Source: Meridianimarinicoccus zhengii
GTDB lineage: Bacteria; Pseudomonadota; Alphaproteobacteria; Rhodobacterales; Rhodobacteraceae
Assembly (NCBI RefSeq): GCF_003254465.1
Contig: NZ_QDFI01000001.1
Coordinates: forward strand, 92,191-156,190
DNA: 64,000 nt
Direction: 5' to 3'
The position numbers and the translations under genes are program-made. Below the pieces are notes generated by a model. That model saw nothing but the letters and a program-made list of their open reading frames with translations, ran no database searches and was not told where the DNA came from. Shown piece by piece: positions 51,277 to 61,624 of the stretch. Each line of letters starts with the position of its first letter. Position 1 is the first letter of the stretch.

Positions 51277-52872
51277 TCAGGCGACCGCGAATTGCAGCGG
51301 GCGGACCTGCTGGAACATCCCCGTGTCACGCAGCGCGCCAAGGCAGACCTCGGACGGCTGTTCGTCGAGATAGAGAAGCGCGATGGCGTCCTCGCCCGCA
51401 TGGGTCCGGCCAAGGGTGAAGTTGGCGATGTTCGCGCCGTGCTGGCCCAGCGTCGCCCCCAGCGTACCGATGATGCCCGGCACGTCGCGGTTGGTGGTAT
51501 AGAGCATGTGCGCCCCGATCTCGGCATCCAGATTGATGCCCTTGATCTGGATGAAGCGCGGCTTGCCGTCGCTGAACACTGTCCCCGCGATGGTGCGGGT
51601 GCGGCTTTCGGTTTCCACGGTCAGCTTGATATAGGCGTCGAACACGCCGGATTTTTCCTGCGTGGTGCGCGAAAGCTTGATTCCGCGTTCCTGCGCGATG
51701 ACCGGGGCCGAGACCATGTTCACGTCGGGGTTGGTGGCTTTCATGAAGCCCGCCAGCGTGGCGCAGTTGAGCGCGTTGAGGTTCATCTTCGATACCGACC
51801 CGTCGTAGAGAACGTTGATCGTCTTGACCGGTTCGTCCGTCATCTGTCCGACGAAGCTGCCAAGATGTTCGGCCAGTTTCAGCCACGGCCCCATGACCGC
51901 CGCTTCTTCGGCCGTGACCGACGGCATGTTGAGCGCGTTCTGCACGGCCCCTGTCAGCAGGTAATCCGACATCTGCTCGGCCACTTGAAGCGCCACGTTT
52001 TCCTGCGCTTCGGTAGTGGCCGCACCCAGATGCGGGGTGCAGACGACGTTCGGCAGGTTGAAAAGCGGGTTTTCCGTCGCCGGTTCCACCGCGAAGACGT
52101 CGAAGGCCGCCCCGGCGACATGACCGGATTTCAAGGCCTCGGCCAGCGCTTGCTCGTCCACGAGGCCACCGCGGGCGCAGTTGATGATGCGCACGCCCTT
52201 CTTGGTCTTGGCGATGGCGTCGCGCGACAGGATATTCGCTGTCTTTTCGGTCTTGGGGACGTGCAGGGTGATGAAATCGGCGCGACCCAGCAACTCGTCC
52301 AGCTCCACCTTGGTCACGCCCATCTTCTTGGCGCGCTCTTCGGACAGGAAGGGGTCGTAGGCGATGACCTTCATCCGAAGACCCAGCGCGCGGTCGCACA
52401 CGATGGAGCCGATATTGCCCGCGCCGATCACGCCCAGCGTCTTGGAGGTCAGTTCCACCCCCATGAAGCGCGATTTCTCCCACTTGCCCGCATGGGTGGA
52501 GGCGTTGGCTTCGGGGATCTGGCGGGCCACGGCGAACATCATGGCGATGGCGTGTTCGGCGGTCGTGATCGAATTGCCGAAGGGCGTGTTCATCACGATG
52601 ATGCCCTTGCGCGAAGCTGCTGGAATATCGACGTTATCCACGCCGATCCCGGCCCGGCCGATCACCTTCAGACCGCCCGCGGCGGCGATGATCTTTTCGG
52701 TGACCTTGGTGGCGGAGCGGATCGCGAGCCCGTCATACTGGTCGATGACGGACAGCAGCTTTTCCTTGTCCTTCCCGAGATCGGGCATGAAATCCACCTC
52801 GATCCCGCGGTCGCGGAAGATCTGAACGGCGGTTTCGGAGAGCTTGTCGGAGACGAGAACCTTGGGGGCCAT
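51277..52872 (-). CDS. serA: D-3-phosphoglycerate dehydrogenase
   Basis: The 531-residue long-form SerA makes 3-phosphohydroxypyruvate, the first step of serine synthesis. VIGRAGIGVDNVDIPAASRKG, LGVIGAGNIGSIV (NAD motif), catalytic Arg in INCARGGLVDE, Glu in FDVFAVEPATENP and His in TPHLGAATTEAQ are present, followed by the intervening domain and a C-terminal ACT domain (HMLYTTNRDVPGIIGTLGA) for serine feedback. It follows serC, 144 bp away, on the same strand. Confidence 0.96.
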   Translation of the reverse strand: MAPKVLVSDKLSETAVQIFRDRGIEVDFMPDLGKDKEKLLSVIDQYDGLAIRSATKVTEKIIAAAGGLKVIGRAGIGVDNVDIPAASRKGIIVMNTPFGNSITTAEHAIAMMFAVARQIPEANASTHAGKWEKSRFMGVELTSKTLGVIGAGNIGSIVCDRALGLRMKVIAYDPFLSEERAKKMGVTKVELDELLGRADFITLHVPKTEKTANILSRDAIAKTKKGVRIINCARGGLVDEQALAEALKSGHVAGAAFDVFAVEPATENPLFNLPNVVCTPHLGAATTEAQENVALQVAEQMSDYLLTGAVQNALNMPSVTAEEAAVMGPWLKLAEHLGSFVGQMTDEPVKTINVLYDGSVSKMNLNALNCATLAGFMKATNPDVNMVSAPVIAQERGIKLSRTTQEKSGVFDAYIKLTVETESRTRTIAGTVFSDGKPRFIQIKGINLDAEIGAHMLYTTNRDVPGIIGTLGATLGQHGANIANFTLGRTHAGEDAIALLYLDEQPSEVCLGALRDTGMFQQVRPLQFAVA

Positions 52873-52901
52873 CGGGGCGTTCCTTCGTGAATATGCGGTG
52901 T

Positions 52902-52950
52902 CGGAGTCCCGTAGGAATCCCGTAGGAGTCCTGTAGGAGTCCGCGTGATG
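52902..52950. repeat. Short tandem repeat, 11-bp units (GTAGGAGTCCY)
   Basis: Between serC and serA the units GGAGTCCC, GTAGGAATCCC, GTAGGAGTCCT and GTAGGAGTCC follow one another (about 52902-52942). A related set, with GAGTCCTGTAGGACTC, lies after nadD at 62253. The unit is half-palindromic and could be a small mobile or slippage repeat, or a short hairpin series. Confidence 0.6.
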
Positions 52951-53016
52951 TCAGGGGGTTGCCGGGCAGGCCCCTTGGAGCCCGCGCGACCGGATGTCAT
53001 GTTCGGGAAAGCTGGC

Positions 53017-54171
53017 TCAGGCGGCCTTGGCTTGTTCGGCCAGTTCCGCCTCGAACGCCCATTCGATCCAGGGCATCAGCGCGGCGACGTCCGATGTTTC
53101 CACGGTCGAGCCGCACCAGATCCGCAGGCCCGGCGGCGCGTCGCGGTAAGCGCCCATGTCGAAGCCCACACCTTCGGCTTCCAGCCGCTTGGCCACCGCC
53201 TTGGCGAAGGCCGCGCCGTCTGCGATCCGGTCATCGGTGAACTTCAGGCAGACCGAGGTGGTGGAGCGCACCGCCGGATCGGCTGCGAGGAATTCGATCC
53301 AGTCGTGCTCATCCACGAACTGCGCGATGGCGGAATAGTTGTTGTCCGCCCGTTCGATCAGCCCCGGCAGCCCGCCGATGGACTCCGCCCAGTCGAGTGC
53401 GACGAGGTAATCCTCCACGCACAGCATCGACGGGGTGTTGATCGTCTCGCCCACGAAGATGCCGTCGATCAGCTTGCCGCCCTTGGTCAGGCGGAAAATC
53501 TTGGGCAGCGGCCATGGCGGAGTGTAGCTTTCCAGCCGCTCCACCGCGCGGGGGGACAGGATCAGCACGCCATGCGCGGCTTCGCCCCCCAGGACCTTCT
53601 GCCAGGAGAAGGTTGTGACGTCGAGCTTGTCCCAGGGCAGGTCCATGGCGAAGGCGGCGGAAGTCGCGTCGCACAGCGTCAGGCCCCCGCGATCCGCCGG
53701 AATCGCGCCGCCATCGGGCATCCGCACGCCCGAGGTCGTGCCGTTCCAAGTGAAGCACACGTCGCGGTCGTAATCGAGCGCGGCCATGTCCACGATCTCG
53801 CCGTAGCGCGCTTCATTGATGCGGGCGTCGAGTTTCAGTTGCTTGACCGCGTCGGTGACCCAGCCCGCGCCGAAGGATTCCCACGCGACCATCTCGACCG
53901 GGCGCTGGCCCAGCATGGTCCACATGGCCATTTCATAGGCCCCGGTGTCCGAGGCGGGCACGATGCCGATGCGGTAGTCGTCGGGGACGCCGAGGATGGC
54001 GCGGGTGCGGTCGATGGCGGCCTTCAGCTTCGCCTTGCCGACCGATGCGCGGTGCGACCGGCCAAGCGGTGCATCCTTGAGAGCGTCGAGTGTCCAGTGG
54101 GGGGGCTTGGCGCAGGGGCCAGAGGAGAAACGCGGATTCGCCGGCCGCGTGCCGGGGTGCGTGGTGACCAT
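53017..54171 (-). CDS. serC: Phosphoserine aminotransferase
   Basis: A 384-residue class V aminotransferase of the alphaproteobacterial SerC type. It begins with [15 protein letters not shown], and has [20 protein letters not shown], the [21 protein letters not shown] segment with the PLP lysine in SWQK, and [15 protein letters not shown]. It makes phosphoserine from phosphohydroxypyruvate, the step after SerA. AAGGA lies 8 nt before the ATG. Together with serA it is a serine biosynthesis unit. Confidence 0.96.
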   Translation of the reverse strand: MVTTHPGTRPANPRFSSGPCAKPPHWTLDALKDAPLGRSHRASVGKAKLKAAIDRTRAILGVPDDYRIGIVPASDTGAYEMAMWTMLGQRPVEMVAWESFGAGWVTDAVKQLKLDARINEARYGEIVDMAALDYDRDVCFTWNGTTSGVRMPDGGAIPADRGGLTLCDATSAAFAMDLPWDKLDVTTFSWQKVLGGEAAHGVLILSPRAVERLESYTPPWPLPKIFRLTKGGKLIDGIFVGETINTPSMLCVEDYLVALDWAESIGGLPGLIERADNNYSAIAQFVDEHDWIEFLAADPAVRSTTSVCLKFTDDRIADGAAFAKAVAKRLEAEGVGFDMGAYRDAPPGLRIWCGSTVETSDVAALMPWIEWAFEAELAEQAKAA

Positions 54172-54271
54172 CGCTGGTATCCTTCCAGATATATGCCCTT
54201 CGTTGGGGAAGGGTGTCCCACCGATGCGGATAGGGCAGGTGGGGGGTGTCTGGCAAGGGGGTTGTGGGGGC

Positions 54272-55120
54272 TTAGTGCATCAACGCAAGGAAACCGCTAT
54301 CTCTGACGGAAGCATCGGGCGACATCTGAAGCCTTGGAACCTCTGAACTTCGGCATCGGCGATTTCGCGGACGGGGCGGTCCGGCAAGGGCTTCTCGCCG
54401 GCGATTTCGGCAGGTCGGACGGCCAGAATGGCCGGGATCGGCGTCCGAGGGCGGACCGCGCCTCATGGCAACAGCCCTCGGCGTGACGCCCATATGCGCG
54501 GCCGTCGGGCAAGCGCGCCATCGGCGTCTTTTCGGATCCGCCTCACTCCCGAAATGACAGTCGTTGCCCTTCTTCGTCGATGACAACTCGGGATCGCGTG
54601 TCCTGGCTTCGTTCCTGGTGGAAGGCCGCGCATCGATGCTGGTCGGAGGCTCACGCGACCGCATTGCGTCCGCCCGCTCACCATCCACCAGCGTGCCCGA
54701 GCGCGGCATGATCCCCCGGTCGGCAAGGTGGCGGTGCACCGCGGCGAACGGCTTTCCGGTCAGTCGGTGCGTCTCGGAAGGGTGGCGGACGTTGAGGAGC
54801 GTGGTCTCGTCGGGGATGCGGTCTCCGCCAGGCTCGATGCCCGCGAACCGGCCCATGGCGTCACTGTCGGACAGCATCTCCCCGGCCATGGGATCGCTGA
54901 ACGCGTACCACGGCCGGAGGACATGGACGCACAGCATCGTCTCGGGCGGCATCGGCGGGCGCCCGCCTTTCGGCCCCGCCGTCGGGTGATGCGGCGCGAT
55001 CAGCGCCCAAAGCCGGGTCCACGGCGCCACCGCGTCCATCTCGCCAGGGAACTTCTCCCGCCGCGTCCGCTTCGTCCTCGCCGCGTGGCGGAGGCCGGGA
55101 AAGGCGGGTTGCCCGGGCAT
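54272..55120 (-). pseudogene. Decayed IS5-group transposase
   Basis: The N-terminal part is recognisably an IS5-group DDE transposase: TRREKFPGEMDAVAPWTRLW, KGGRPPMPPETMLCVHVL, WYAFSDPMAGEML, PDETTLLNVRHPSETHRL and a first catalytic Asp region GTLVDGE. STRNEARTRDPELSSTKKGN still resembles the STKNxxxxRDPEMHQTKKGN stretch, but then homology fades, key motifs such as the DAGY block are missing, and the frame is artificially open. No terminal inverted repeats could be paired by eye. It is an old, inactive insertion between serC and ettA. Confidence 0.8.
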
Positions 55121-55271
55121 CGAAAGCCTCCTTCGTCGTCACGACACGTCCAACCCGAACCGGTCAGGGCGCGCGGTTCTTGAGACGCTCCTTGATCTCG
55201 TCTTTCGCCAAGCGAGATCCTGTGACGGTTTGGGGGCGGTTGCACTATGGACATGTCCGGTTCATTGCAAC

Positions 55272-56927
55272 TCACCGCCCGAACTTCTTGTACTTGATCC
55301 GCTTCGGTTCCAGCGCGTCCGGCCCGAGGCGGCGTTTCTTGTCTTCCTCGTAGTCGGCGAAGTTGCCTTCGAACCATTCCACATGGGCATCGCCTTCGAA
55401 CGCCAGCATGTGGGTGCAGATGCGGTCGAGGAAGAAGCGGTCGTGGGAGATGACCACGGCGCAGCCCGCGAAATCCACGAGCGCGTCCTCCAGCGCCCGC
55501 AACGTTTCCACGTCCAGGTCGTTGGTCGGTTCGTCGAGCAGCAGCACGTTGCCGCCCTCGCGCAGCAACCGCGCCATGTGCACGCGGTTGCGCTCACCGC
55601 CCGACAGCAGGCCCACCTTTTTCTGCTGGTCGCCGCCCTTGAAGTTGAAGGCCGAGCAATAGGCGCGGGCGTTCACCTCGGCATCGCCCAGCTTGATGAT
55701 GTCCTGCCCGTCGGCGATCGCTTCCCAGACGTTGTCGTCAGGGTTCAGGTCGTCACGCGACTGGTCCACGTAAGCCAGCTTCACGGTGTCGCCGTAGCTG
55801 ACCGTGCCGTCGTCGGGCGCTTCCTGCCCGGTCAGCATCCGGAAGAGCGTCGTCTTGCCCGCGCCGTTGGGGCCGATCACGCCGACGATGCCGCCGGGTG
55901 GCAGCGAAAACGACAGGTCTTCGACCAGCAGCTTGTCGCCCATGGCCTTTTTCAGTCCCTCGACCTCGATCACCTTGGATCCGAGCCGCGGGCCGTTGGG
56001 AATGATGATCTGGGCGCGCGACAGCTTTTCGCGCTCGGACATGTTGGCCATCTCGTTATAGGCGTTGATGCGGGCCTTCTGCTTGGCCTGCCGCGCCTTC
56101 TGGCCCTGCCGCATCCATTCCAGTTCGCGTTCCAGCGTCTTCTGGCGGGACTTGTCCTCGCGCGCTTCCTGGCTCAGGCGCTTGGCCTTCTGTTCCAGCC
56201 AGCTTGAATAGTTGCCCTCGTAGGGGATGCCCGACCCGCGATCCAGTTCGAGGATCCAGCCGGTGATGTCGTCAAGGAAATACCGGTCGTGGGTGACGAT
56301 CAGGATCGTGCCCTTGTAGGCGATCAGGTGCTGTTGCAGCCAGGCGATGGTTTCCGCGTCGAGATGGTTGGTCGGTTCGTCCAGAAGCAGCATGTCGGGG
56401 GCCTCCAACAGCAGCTTGCACAGGGCGACGCGGCGCTTTTCGCCGCCCGACAGGGTCGTGACGTCGGCATCGTCGGGCGGGCAGCGCAGCGCCTCCATCG
56501 AGATGTCGACCTGCGCGTCGAGATCCCACAGGTTCTCGCTGTCGATCTCGTCCTGCAATTGCGCCATCTCGTCGGCGGTTTCGTCGGAATAGTTCATCGC
56601 CAATTCGTTGAACCGGTCGAGCTTGGCCTGCTTGGCCGCCACCCCGAGCATCACGTTGCCGCGCACGTCCAGCGCGGGGTCCAGTTCCGGCTCCTGCGGC
56701 AGATAGCCCACATGCGCGCCCTTGGCCGCCCAGGCCTCGCCGGTGAAGTCCTTGTCCTGACCGGCCATGATCCGCATAAGCGTGGACTTGCCCGACCCGT
56801 TCACGCCCACCACGCCGATCTTCACGCCGGGCAGGAAGGACAGGCGGATGTTCTCGAAGCATTTCTTCCCGCCGGGATAGGTCTTCGACACGCCGTCCAT
56901 GTGGTAGACATACTGATAGCTGGCCAT
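55272..56927 (-). CDS. ettA: ABC-F protein, energy-dependent translational throttle EttA
   Basis: The 551-residue protein has two ATPase domains and no membrane part. Domain one has Walker A GVNGSGKST (K47), signature TLSGGEKRRVAL and LLLDEPTNHLD; domain two has GPNGAGKTT, LLSGGERNRVHMARLL and LLLDEPTNDLD. The ABC-F linker (RELEWMRQGQKARQAKQKAR) lies between. EttA gates the ribosome's entry into elongation by the ATP/ADP ratio. AGGAGAG is 5 nt before ATG 56927; the frame is open far upstream to 58346 but that is antisense to another gene. Confidence 0.96.
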   Translation of the reverse strand: MASYQYVYHMDGVSKTYPGGKKCFENIRLSFLPGVKIGVVGVNGSGKSTLMRIMAGQDKDFTGEAWAAKGAHVGYLPQEPELDPALDVRGNVMLGVAAKQAKLDRFNELAMNYSDETADEMAQLQDEIDSENLWDLDAQVDISMEALRCPPDDADVTTLSGGEKRRVALCKLLLEAPDMLLLDEPTNHLDAETIAWLQQHLIAYKGTILIVTHDRYFLDDITGWILELDRGSGIPYEGNYSSWLEQKAKRLSQEAREDKSRQKTLERELEWMRQGQKARQAKQKARINAYNEMANMSEREKLSRAQIIIPNGPRLGSKVIEVEGLKKAMGDKLLVEDLSFSLPPGGIVGVIGPNGAGKTTLFRMLTGQEAPDDGTVSYGDTVKLAYVDQSRDDLNPDDNVWEAIADGQDIIKLGDAEVNARAYCSAFNFKGGDQQKKVGLLSGGERNRVHMARLLREGGNVLLLDEPTNDLDVETLRALEDALVDFAGCAVVISHDRFFLDRICTHMLAFEGDAHVEWFEGNFADYEEDKKRRLGPDALEPKRIKYKKFGR

Positions 56928-57125
56928 GATCTCTCTCCTGCGCTTTCGCGGCACAGGTAAACGAGCGCCCGGGCAAGGGCAATCGGCAGCGGTGGGCGAT
57001 GGGCGGTGGGCCGAATGCGCGCTAGGACACAGACGGGAATTAGACAACATGCGATTCGATCCCGGCACGGTCGGTGCGACGCAGGGGATGGCGATGCATT
57101 CGGCCCTAGAGACGAAGGGGAAGTC

Positions 57126-58364
57126 GTGTCTGAATTGCTGGATCTCGGTGGCCATGGGCTGGGCCGCCGCTACGACGCGCTCGACGCCGGATGGCGCGGC
57201 GCGATGCTGCGTGCGCTCGGGCTTGGAGGGGGCGATCTGCAATGGGTGCCGGGGGCGCTCGATGCCACGCTGACGGAGACCGAGGCGGGTCTGTCCATCC
57301 TTGCCGACCGGATGCCGCCGCGCACGGCCACGGCACCCGCTTTGGCGACCGGGCGCAGCATGCCGCGGTGGTCGATGGCCTATCGGCGATTGCTGGGCGC
57401 CCTTCTGCCGGAAATCGGCGTGGGACTGCGCGGCTGTCTTGGCAGCGCATATCCCTGCTGGGTTCGGTACCGCAACGCGGCATCCCCCGACGTGACGCAG
57501 CAGGTCCTGTTTCGCCGCTGGGCACGGGAGAGCTTGCCCGACGACATGCGCGGCCGCGCCTGTCGGTTGTTCGACGCGGCGATGCGGGATCCGGTCAGCC
57601 GTGCCCGCGATGCATTCGGCGCCGTGAAATTCCACGATACGGGCATCGGTCCGGACCGGCGGCTTATGCATGTGCCCGGCTATGCCCTGAGCCCTGCCAG
57701 CGCGGTGGCGGGGCTGTTCCCCACGCGCGGGGGCCGGGTCAGTTTTGACAGTGATCACCTGTTGCCAGCCGAGACCGGGGGGCTTGCGCCGGGTGGCGCA
57801 CAACGGCCGGCCCTGTTGCCGGGTCTTCGGGGCGATGCCTTCGACCCACTGGAACGGCGGCTGGCCGCGGCGCGGATCGGCGTGCTGGGCCATGTCGGTG
57901 CGCGGGCCGTTGTGCCGGTGGTTCCACGCGGCTGGTACGACGCCCAGATCGTCAACCGGGCACTGGCCGCGGGCCCCTGTTCGACCGCATGGGATTCCAG
58001 CGCGGGGCAGGGCGGCTGGCCTGCTTTCTTCGGCCGCCACGGGTCGATGCTGCGCCACGCCGCGCAACTGCTCATGGTATCGGACATGCGGCTTGGCCTG
58101 ACCTATGCAGGGCAGTTCGATGAAACGGAGCAGGCGCGCATTCTTGCCGGCCTGGGGCTGCGGGCGGGGGTGACGGGCCATCTGCGTGCGCGGGGCCGCG
58201 CGGGCGGTGGCATCTGGCCTTTCGTTGTCCGGGAGGGGCAAAGCGCCCTGCGTGCCACCGCGCATTTCGACGCCATGGGAAGCCTCAAGCTCGATCTCGT
58301 CCTGCCGCCGCGGCGGCTGATGTTCTGGGGCGTTCGCGTCGGTCATCTGGCCGAGACGGGCTGA
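57126..58364 (+). CDS. Unrecognised soluble protein
   Basis: I do not recognise this 412-residue protein. It likely starts with GTG 57126, preceded by GAAGGGGAAG. No signal peptide, membrane helix, Walker motif or zinc cluster is visible. Features are an Ala/Gly/Arg-rich composition, a GLGRRYDALDAGWRGAML start, CLGSAYPCWVRYRN and GGAQRPALLPGLRGDAFDPL. Codon use and third-position GC match neighbours, so it is a real gene. It is divergent from ettA, sharing a 198-bp intergenic region. Confidence 0.7.
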   Translation: MSELLDLGGHGLGRRYDALDAGWRGAMLRALGLGGGDLQWVPGALDATLTETEAGLSILADRMPPRTATAPALATGRSMPRWSMAYRRLLGALLPEIGVGLRGCLGSAYPCWVRYRNAASPDVTQQVLFRRWARESLPDDMRGRACRLFDAAMRDPVSRARDAFGAVKFHDTGIGPDRRLMHVPGYALSPASAVAGLFPTRGGRVSFDSDHLLPAETGGLAPGGAQRPALLPGLRGDAFDPLERRLAAARIGVLGHVGARAVVPVVPRGWYDAQIVNRALAAGPCSTAWDSSAGQGGWPAFFGRHGSMLRHAAQLLMVSDMRLGLTYAGQFDETEQARILAGLGLRAGVTGHLRARGRAGGGIWPFVVREGQSALRATAHFDAMGSLKLDLVLPPRRLMFWGVRVGHLAETG

Positions 58365-58497
58365 GCGTCACCTGCGGATCCTCGCCATTTATGGGGGATT
58401 GCGGGTGGTGACCCGAAGGTTAAGATATCATTTACAAATCTGCACCCAGCGTGCAGCGCGGGTGCAAGGCATTTCGTTTATTCGTGGATTTCGGATC

Positions 58498-59175
58498 ATG
58501 GACCCATTGAAAGCCGTTCCGCTGACGCATGGGCTTGGCGTGCAGGACCGCGAGGCGCTGGCGCGGATCGCGCGGATCGAAACGCTGCCGGATGGTACCT
58601 GTCTCGGTGCGCGCGGCACCCCGCCCCGGGAGGTCTTCTTGCTCCTCGAAGGTCGTTGCCTCGGGCTTGTGCCGTCCCGCGGCGGCAAGGATCTGCTCGT
58701 GGATCGCATCATGCCCGGGCGCGTTCTGGGAGAGCTTGCCGTGCTCGATGGCGGCGCGCGGGTGCGTACCGTGCGAAGCGACGGCCCTGTAAGGGTGGCG
58801 CGGATCGGGGCAGAGGCATTCCGCGACTGGATCGCCGCGCGGCCGCGTGCCATGCGCAACCTTCTGGCGGAACTTGCCAGCAACACGCGGGAAATGACCG
58901 ATCGGTTCTACGAGATCGCGGTGCATGACGTGGAAACGCGCGTTCGTCTCTTTCTGATCCGGGCGCTGATCGAAGCGGGCGCGCTGAAGACCGGTGGCGT
59001 TCTGGATCCCGCGCCGAGCCATGGCGAGATCGCCGACCACGTCGTGACCAACCGGGAAGCCGTGAGCCGCGCCATGTCGCGGTTCAACCGGCTCGGCTTC
59101 ATCGACAGCGGGCGGCGCCGGGTCGTCGTTCGCGACGCCGCCGCGCTGGAATCCGGGGTTCAGGGCGCCGGCTGA
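58498..59175 (+). CDS. Crp/Fnr-family transcriptional regulator
   Basis: A 225-residue regulator with the cyclic-nucleotide-binding beta-roll (GRVLGELAVLDGGARVRTV) and C-terminal winged helix (PSHGEIADHVVTNREAVSRA then MSRFNRLGFID). No cysteine cluster for an Fe-S centre exists, so it is not FNR; the pattern GELAVLDGGxRvRtV is nearer to CRP-like proteins. Its leader has an AT-rich stretch (58420-58440) and a GCACCC/GGGTGC inverted repeat at 58442-58465. Target genes are unknown. Confidence 0.9.
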   Translation: MDPLKAVPLTHGLGVQDREALARIARIETLPDGTCLGARGTPPREVFLLLEGRCLGLVPSRGGKDLLVDRIMPGRVLGELAVLDGGARVRTVRSDGPVRVARIGAEAFRDWIAARPRAMRNLLAELASNTREMTDRFYEIAVHDVETRVRLFLIRALIEAGALKTGGVLDPAPSHGEIADHVVTNREAVSRAMSRFNRLGFIDSGRRRVVVRDAAALESGVQGAG

Positions 59176-59203
59176 GCAGGGGTTTGACCTGCCCTTGTGA
59201 CCC

Positions 59204-59539
59204 TCACTGCCGCGAGATGATCCGGGCGCGGGAGGAATCGCCGCCCGCGCCGTCCCGGCGGGCCGCTGCTGCCAGAAGATCGCCACCGGCTGGTGTATCC
59301 GCGCGGGCGGTGCGCCGATCCGCGGTCCCGAAGGATGTGGCCTGTCCGTGATCGTGGGCCACCAGTGCGGCGGTGCGCGCGGCGCGCCGGGGGTGATCGC
59401 CCATCGCGCTGGTCTGCGTCGTGATCCCTGCCGCCGAGGCGATGACATGCGCGGCGGCCAGGCCGGCGACCATGGCCAGCACGGGGGCCGTTGCGGCCAG
59501 CGTGGCGGCGAAGTTTCCGAGTATTGCGTTGCGGGGCAT
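59204..59539 (-). CDS. Small hypothetical protein with one membrane segment
   Basis: A 111-residue protein starting MPRNAILGNFAATLAATAPV and containing one hydrophobic stretch to about residue 32, either a signal anchor or a signal peptide ending near IASAAG. The rest is Ala/Arg/Asp-rich with no recognisable domain. GGAGA is 7-8 nt before ATG 59539; longer starts have no ribosome site. It is convergent with the Crp/Fnr gene and 28 bp from its end. Confidence 0.55.
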   Translation of the reverse strand: MPRNAILGNFAATLAATAPVLAMVAGLAAAHVIASAAGITTQTSAMGDHPRRAARTAALVAHDHGQATSFGTADRRTARADTPAGGDLLAAAARRDGAGGDSSRARIISRQ

Positions 59540-59687
59540 CTGGGTTCTCCATGTTGTCGGGTTGGGTTCGTCTTGCGTTGCAGGGACAAACTGCCATCCG
59601 GCGCGCGGAAGTTCAGTGCGTTTGAGCACGGGCTGCACGTCGCCGACCGCGGGGTCGGGGAATCCCGACCCTACGGCCCCGCCGTAA

Positions 59688-61496
59688 TCATTGCCCCAGC
59701 GCGATGCCCTCGCGGCGCGGATCGGCCCCGCCTTGCAACCCGTCCGGAGTGATCGCGATGGCGTGCAGCCCCGAGGTCAGGTCGCGGGCCTCCACCTCGA
59801 AGCCCATGGCCGCCAGCGGTTCGGCCAGTGTTTCCGCCGCCGTGCCCGCTTCGACATCCATGGTTCCGAAGCGGTTCACCAGATGCGGGGCGCTGACCGC
59901 CTGCTGTACGTCCATCCCCCAGTCGAGATGGGCGATGATCGCTTGCGCGGTATAGCCGATGATGCGCGACCCGCCGGGTGAGCCGACGACCAGCACCGGT
60001 GCGCCGTCTCGCAGCACGATGGTCGGCGACATGGACGACCGGGGCCGCTTGCCCGGCGCGACCGCGTTGGCGATGGGCACGCCATTTTCATGGCTGGCGA
60101 AGCTGAAATCGGTCAGTTCGTTGTTCAGCAGGAACCCGCCCGGCGCCATCAGCCGCGATCCGAAGCCGTTCTCGATGGTGGTTGTCATCGACAGCGCGTT
60201 GCCATGGCTGTCCACGATCGAGATATGCGATGTGGAGGGCAGCGAGATATCCACGTTGTCCGCCCAGTGCAGCGCGTGGTCGAAGGCGGGGGTGCCCGGT
60301 GAAACCTCGGGCAGGGCGCTGTCGCGGTCCAGAAGCTGTGCGCGACCGGCCAGATAGTCCGGATCGACCAGCCCCGCGGTGGGCACCGGCACGAAATCGC
60401 TGTCGGCCATGTAACGGCCCCGGTCCGCGAAGGCGAGTCTTGAGGCATCGCCGATCAGGCGCCATGCCTCGGCGCTGTCGGGGCCGAGGGCTCCCAGATC
60501 GTAGCTGTCGAGCATCCCGAGGATCTGGCCGACGGTCAGCGCGCCCGACGATGGCGGCCCCATCCCGCAGACGTCATGCGCCCGGTATTCGGCGCAGACG
60601 GCGGGGCGTTCTATGGCCCGGTAGAGCGACAGGTCCAGCAGGGTCAGGAGCCCCGGATTGCCTTCGACGCCGCGGACCGTGGCGACGATGCCCTCGGCGA
60701 TCTCACCGGTATAGAACGCCGATGCGCCCTCGGTGGCGATGGTGCGCAGCGTGTCGGCATAGGCGGGGTTGGCCAGCCGGTCGCCCGCGGCGATCGGGTT
60801 GCCGCCGGGCAGGAAGTAATCCGCCGTGGCCGGGAACCGCGAGAGCCGTTCGGCATCGCCCGCCACCAGCGCGGCAAGACGGGGAGAGACGGCAAAACCG
60901 TTTTCGGCCAGTGCGATGGCGTCGTCGAACAGGCTGCCCCAATTGGCCCGGCCCCAGCGGCGATGGGCGGCCTCCATCAGCGCGGGGGTGCCGGGCGTGC
61001 CCACCGACAGCCCGCCGACGACCGCATCCCAGAACCCCATCGTCTCGCCCGCCGCCGTCTGGAACAGGGTCGGCGAGGCTGCGAGCGGTGCGGTTTCGCG
61101 GCCGTCGAGCGTGGTTGTCTCGCCCGTGGCTGCGTCGTGCCAGACAAGGAACGCGCCGCCCCCGAGGCCCGAGGATTGCGGCTCCACCAGCCCCAGAACG
61201 GCCTGCACGGCGACCATGGCATCCGCGGCGGTGCCGCCTGCCGCCAGCACGTCCGCGCCTGCCTGCACGGCCAGCGGGTTGGCGGCGGCGACCATCCAGT
61301 CCTCGGCCATTACCGGGCGGCCCGCGTCTTTTTCGGCAAGTGCGGTCAGGGCTTCGCGGCCGAGGCCCGTGGCGAGGATACCCGCGCCGGCGGCTTCCGG
61401 GTCCACGGCGTCCGCGACCTGTTGTGCGCCCGCGGGCAGCGCCGCCAGTGCCAGAACGACGGCCATGATCCTGCAATGGTCTGAAATCCGGTGCAT
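59688..61496 (-). CDS. ggt: Gamma-glutamyltransferase (glutathione hydrolase)
   Basis: A 602-residue periplasmic Ntn-hydrolase with signal peptide ([10 protein letters not shown]). [14 protein letters not shown] is degenerate, but [57 protein letters not shown] and [17 protein letters not shown] match the family. The autocleavage Thr lies in [19 protein letters not shown], and [19 protein letters not shown] follows. It cleaves glutathione and gamma-glutamyl peptides outside the inner membrane. GGGAGGG precedes the start. Confidence 0.95.
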   Translation of the reverse strand: MHRISDHCRIMAVVLALAALPAGAQQVADAVDPEAAGAGILATGLGREALTALAEKDAGRPVMAEDWMVAAANPLAVQAGADVLAAGGTAADAMVAVQAVLGLVEPQSSGLGGGAFLVWHDAATGETTTLDGRETAPLAASPTLFQTAAGETMGFWDAVVGGLSVGTPGTPALMEAAHRRWGRANWGSLFDDAIALAENGFAVSPRLAALVAGDAERLSRFPATADYFLPGGNPIAAGDRLANPAYADTLRTIATEGASAFYTGEIAEGIVATVRGVEGNPGLLTLLDLSLYRAIERPAVCAEYRAHDVCGMGPPSSGALTVGQILGMLDSYDLGALGPDSAEAWRLIGDASRLAFADRGRYMADSDFVPVPTAGLVDPDYLAGRAQLLDRDSALPEVSPGTPAFDHALHWADNVDISLPSTSHISIVDSHGNALSMTTTIENGFGSRLMAPGGFLLNNELTDFSFASHENGVPIANAVAPGKRPRSSMSPTIVLRDGAPVLVVGSPGGSRIIGYTAQAIIAHLDWGMDVQQAVSAPHLVNRFGTMDVEAGTAAETLAEPLAAMGFEVEARDLTSGLHAIAITPDGLQGGADPRREGIALGQ

Positions 61497-61624
61497 TTTA
61501 CCCTCCCCTGCGTCGATGCGATGCTGTAACCATGGGGTGTCGCGCGCGGCCTGTCCAGCGGGCGGCTTGCGCAGGGCGGGGCGATTGCCCTAGCACGGGG
61601 CATCCAGAGACGGGGACGGGCCGG

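Noticed and set aside
56928..58346. Upstream extension of ettA by 473 codons
   Set aside because: It lies antisense to the 57126-58364 gene; ettA has a clear ribosome site and family start at 56927.
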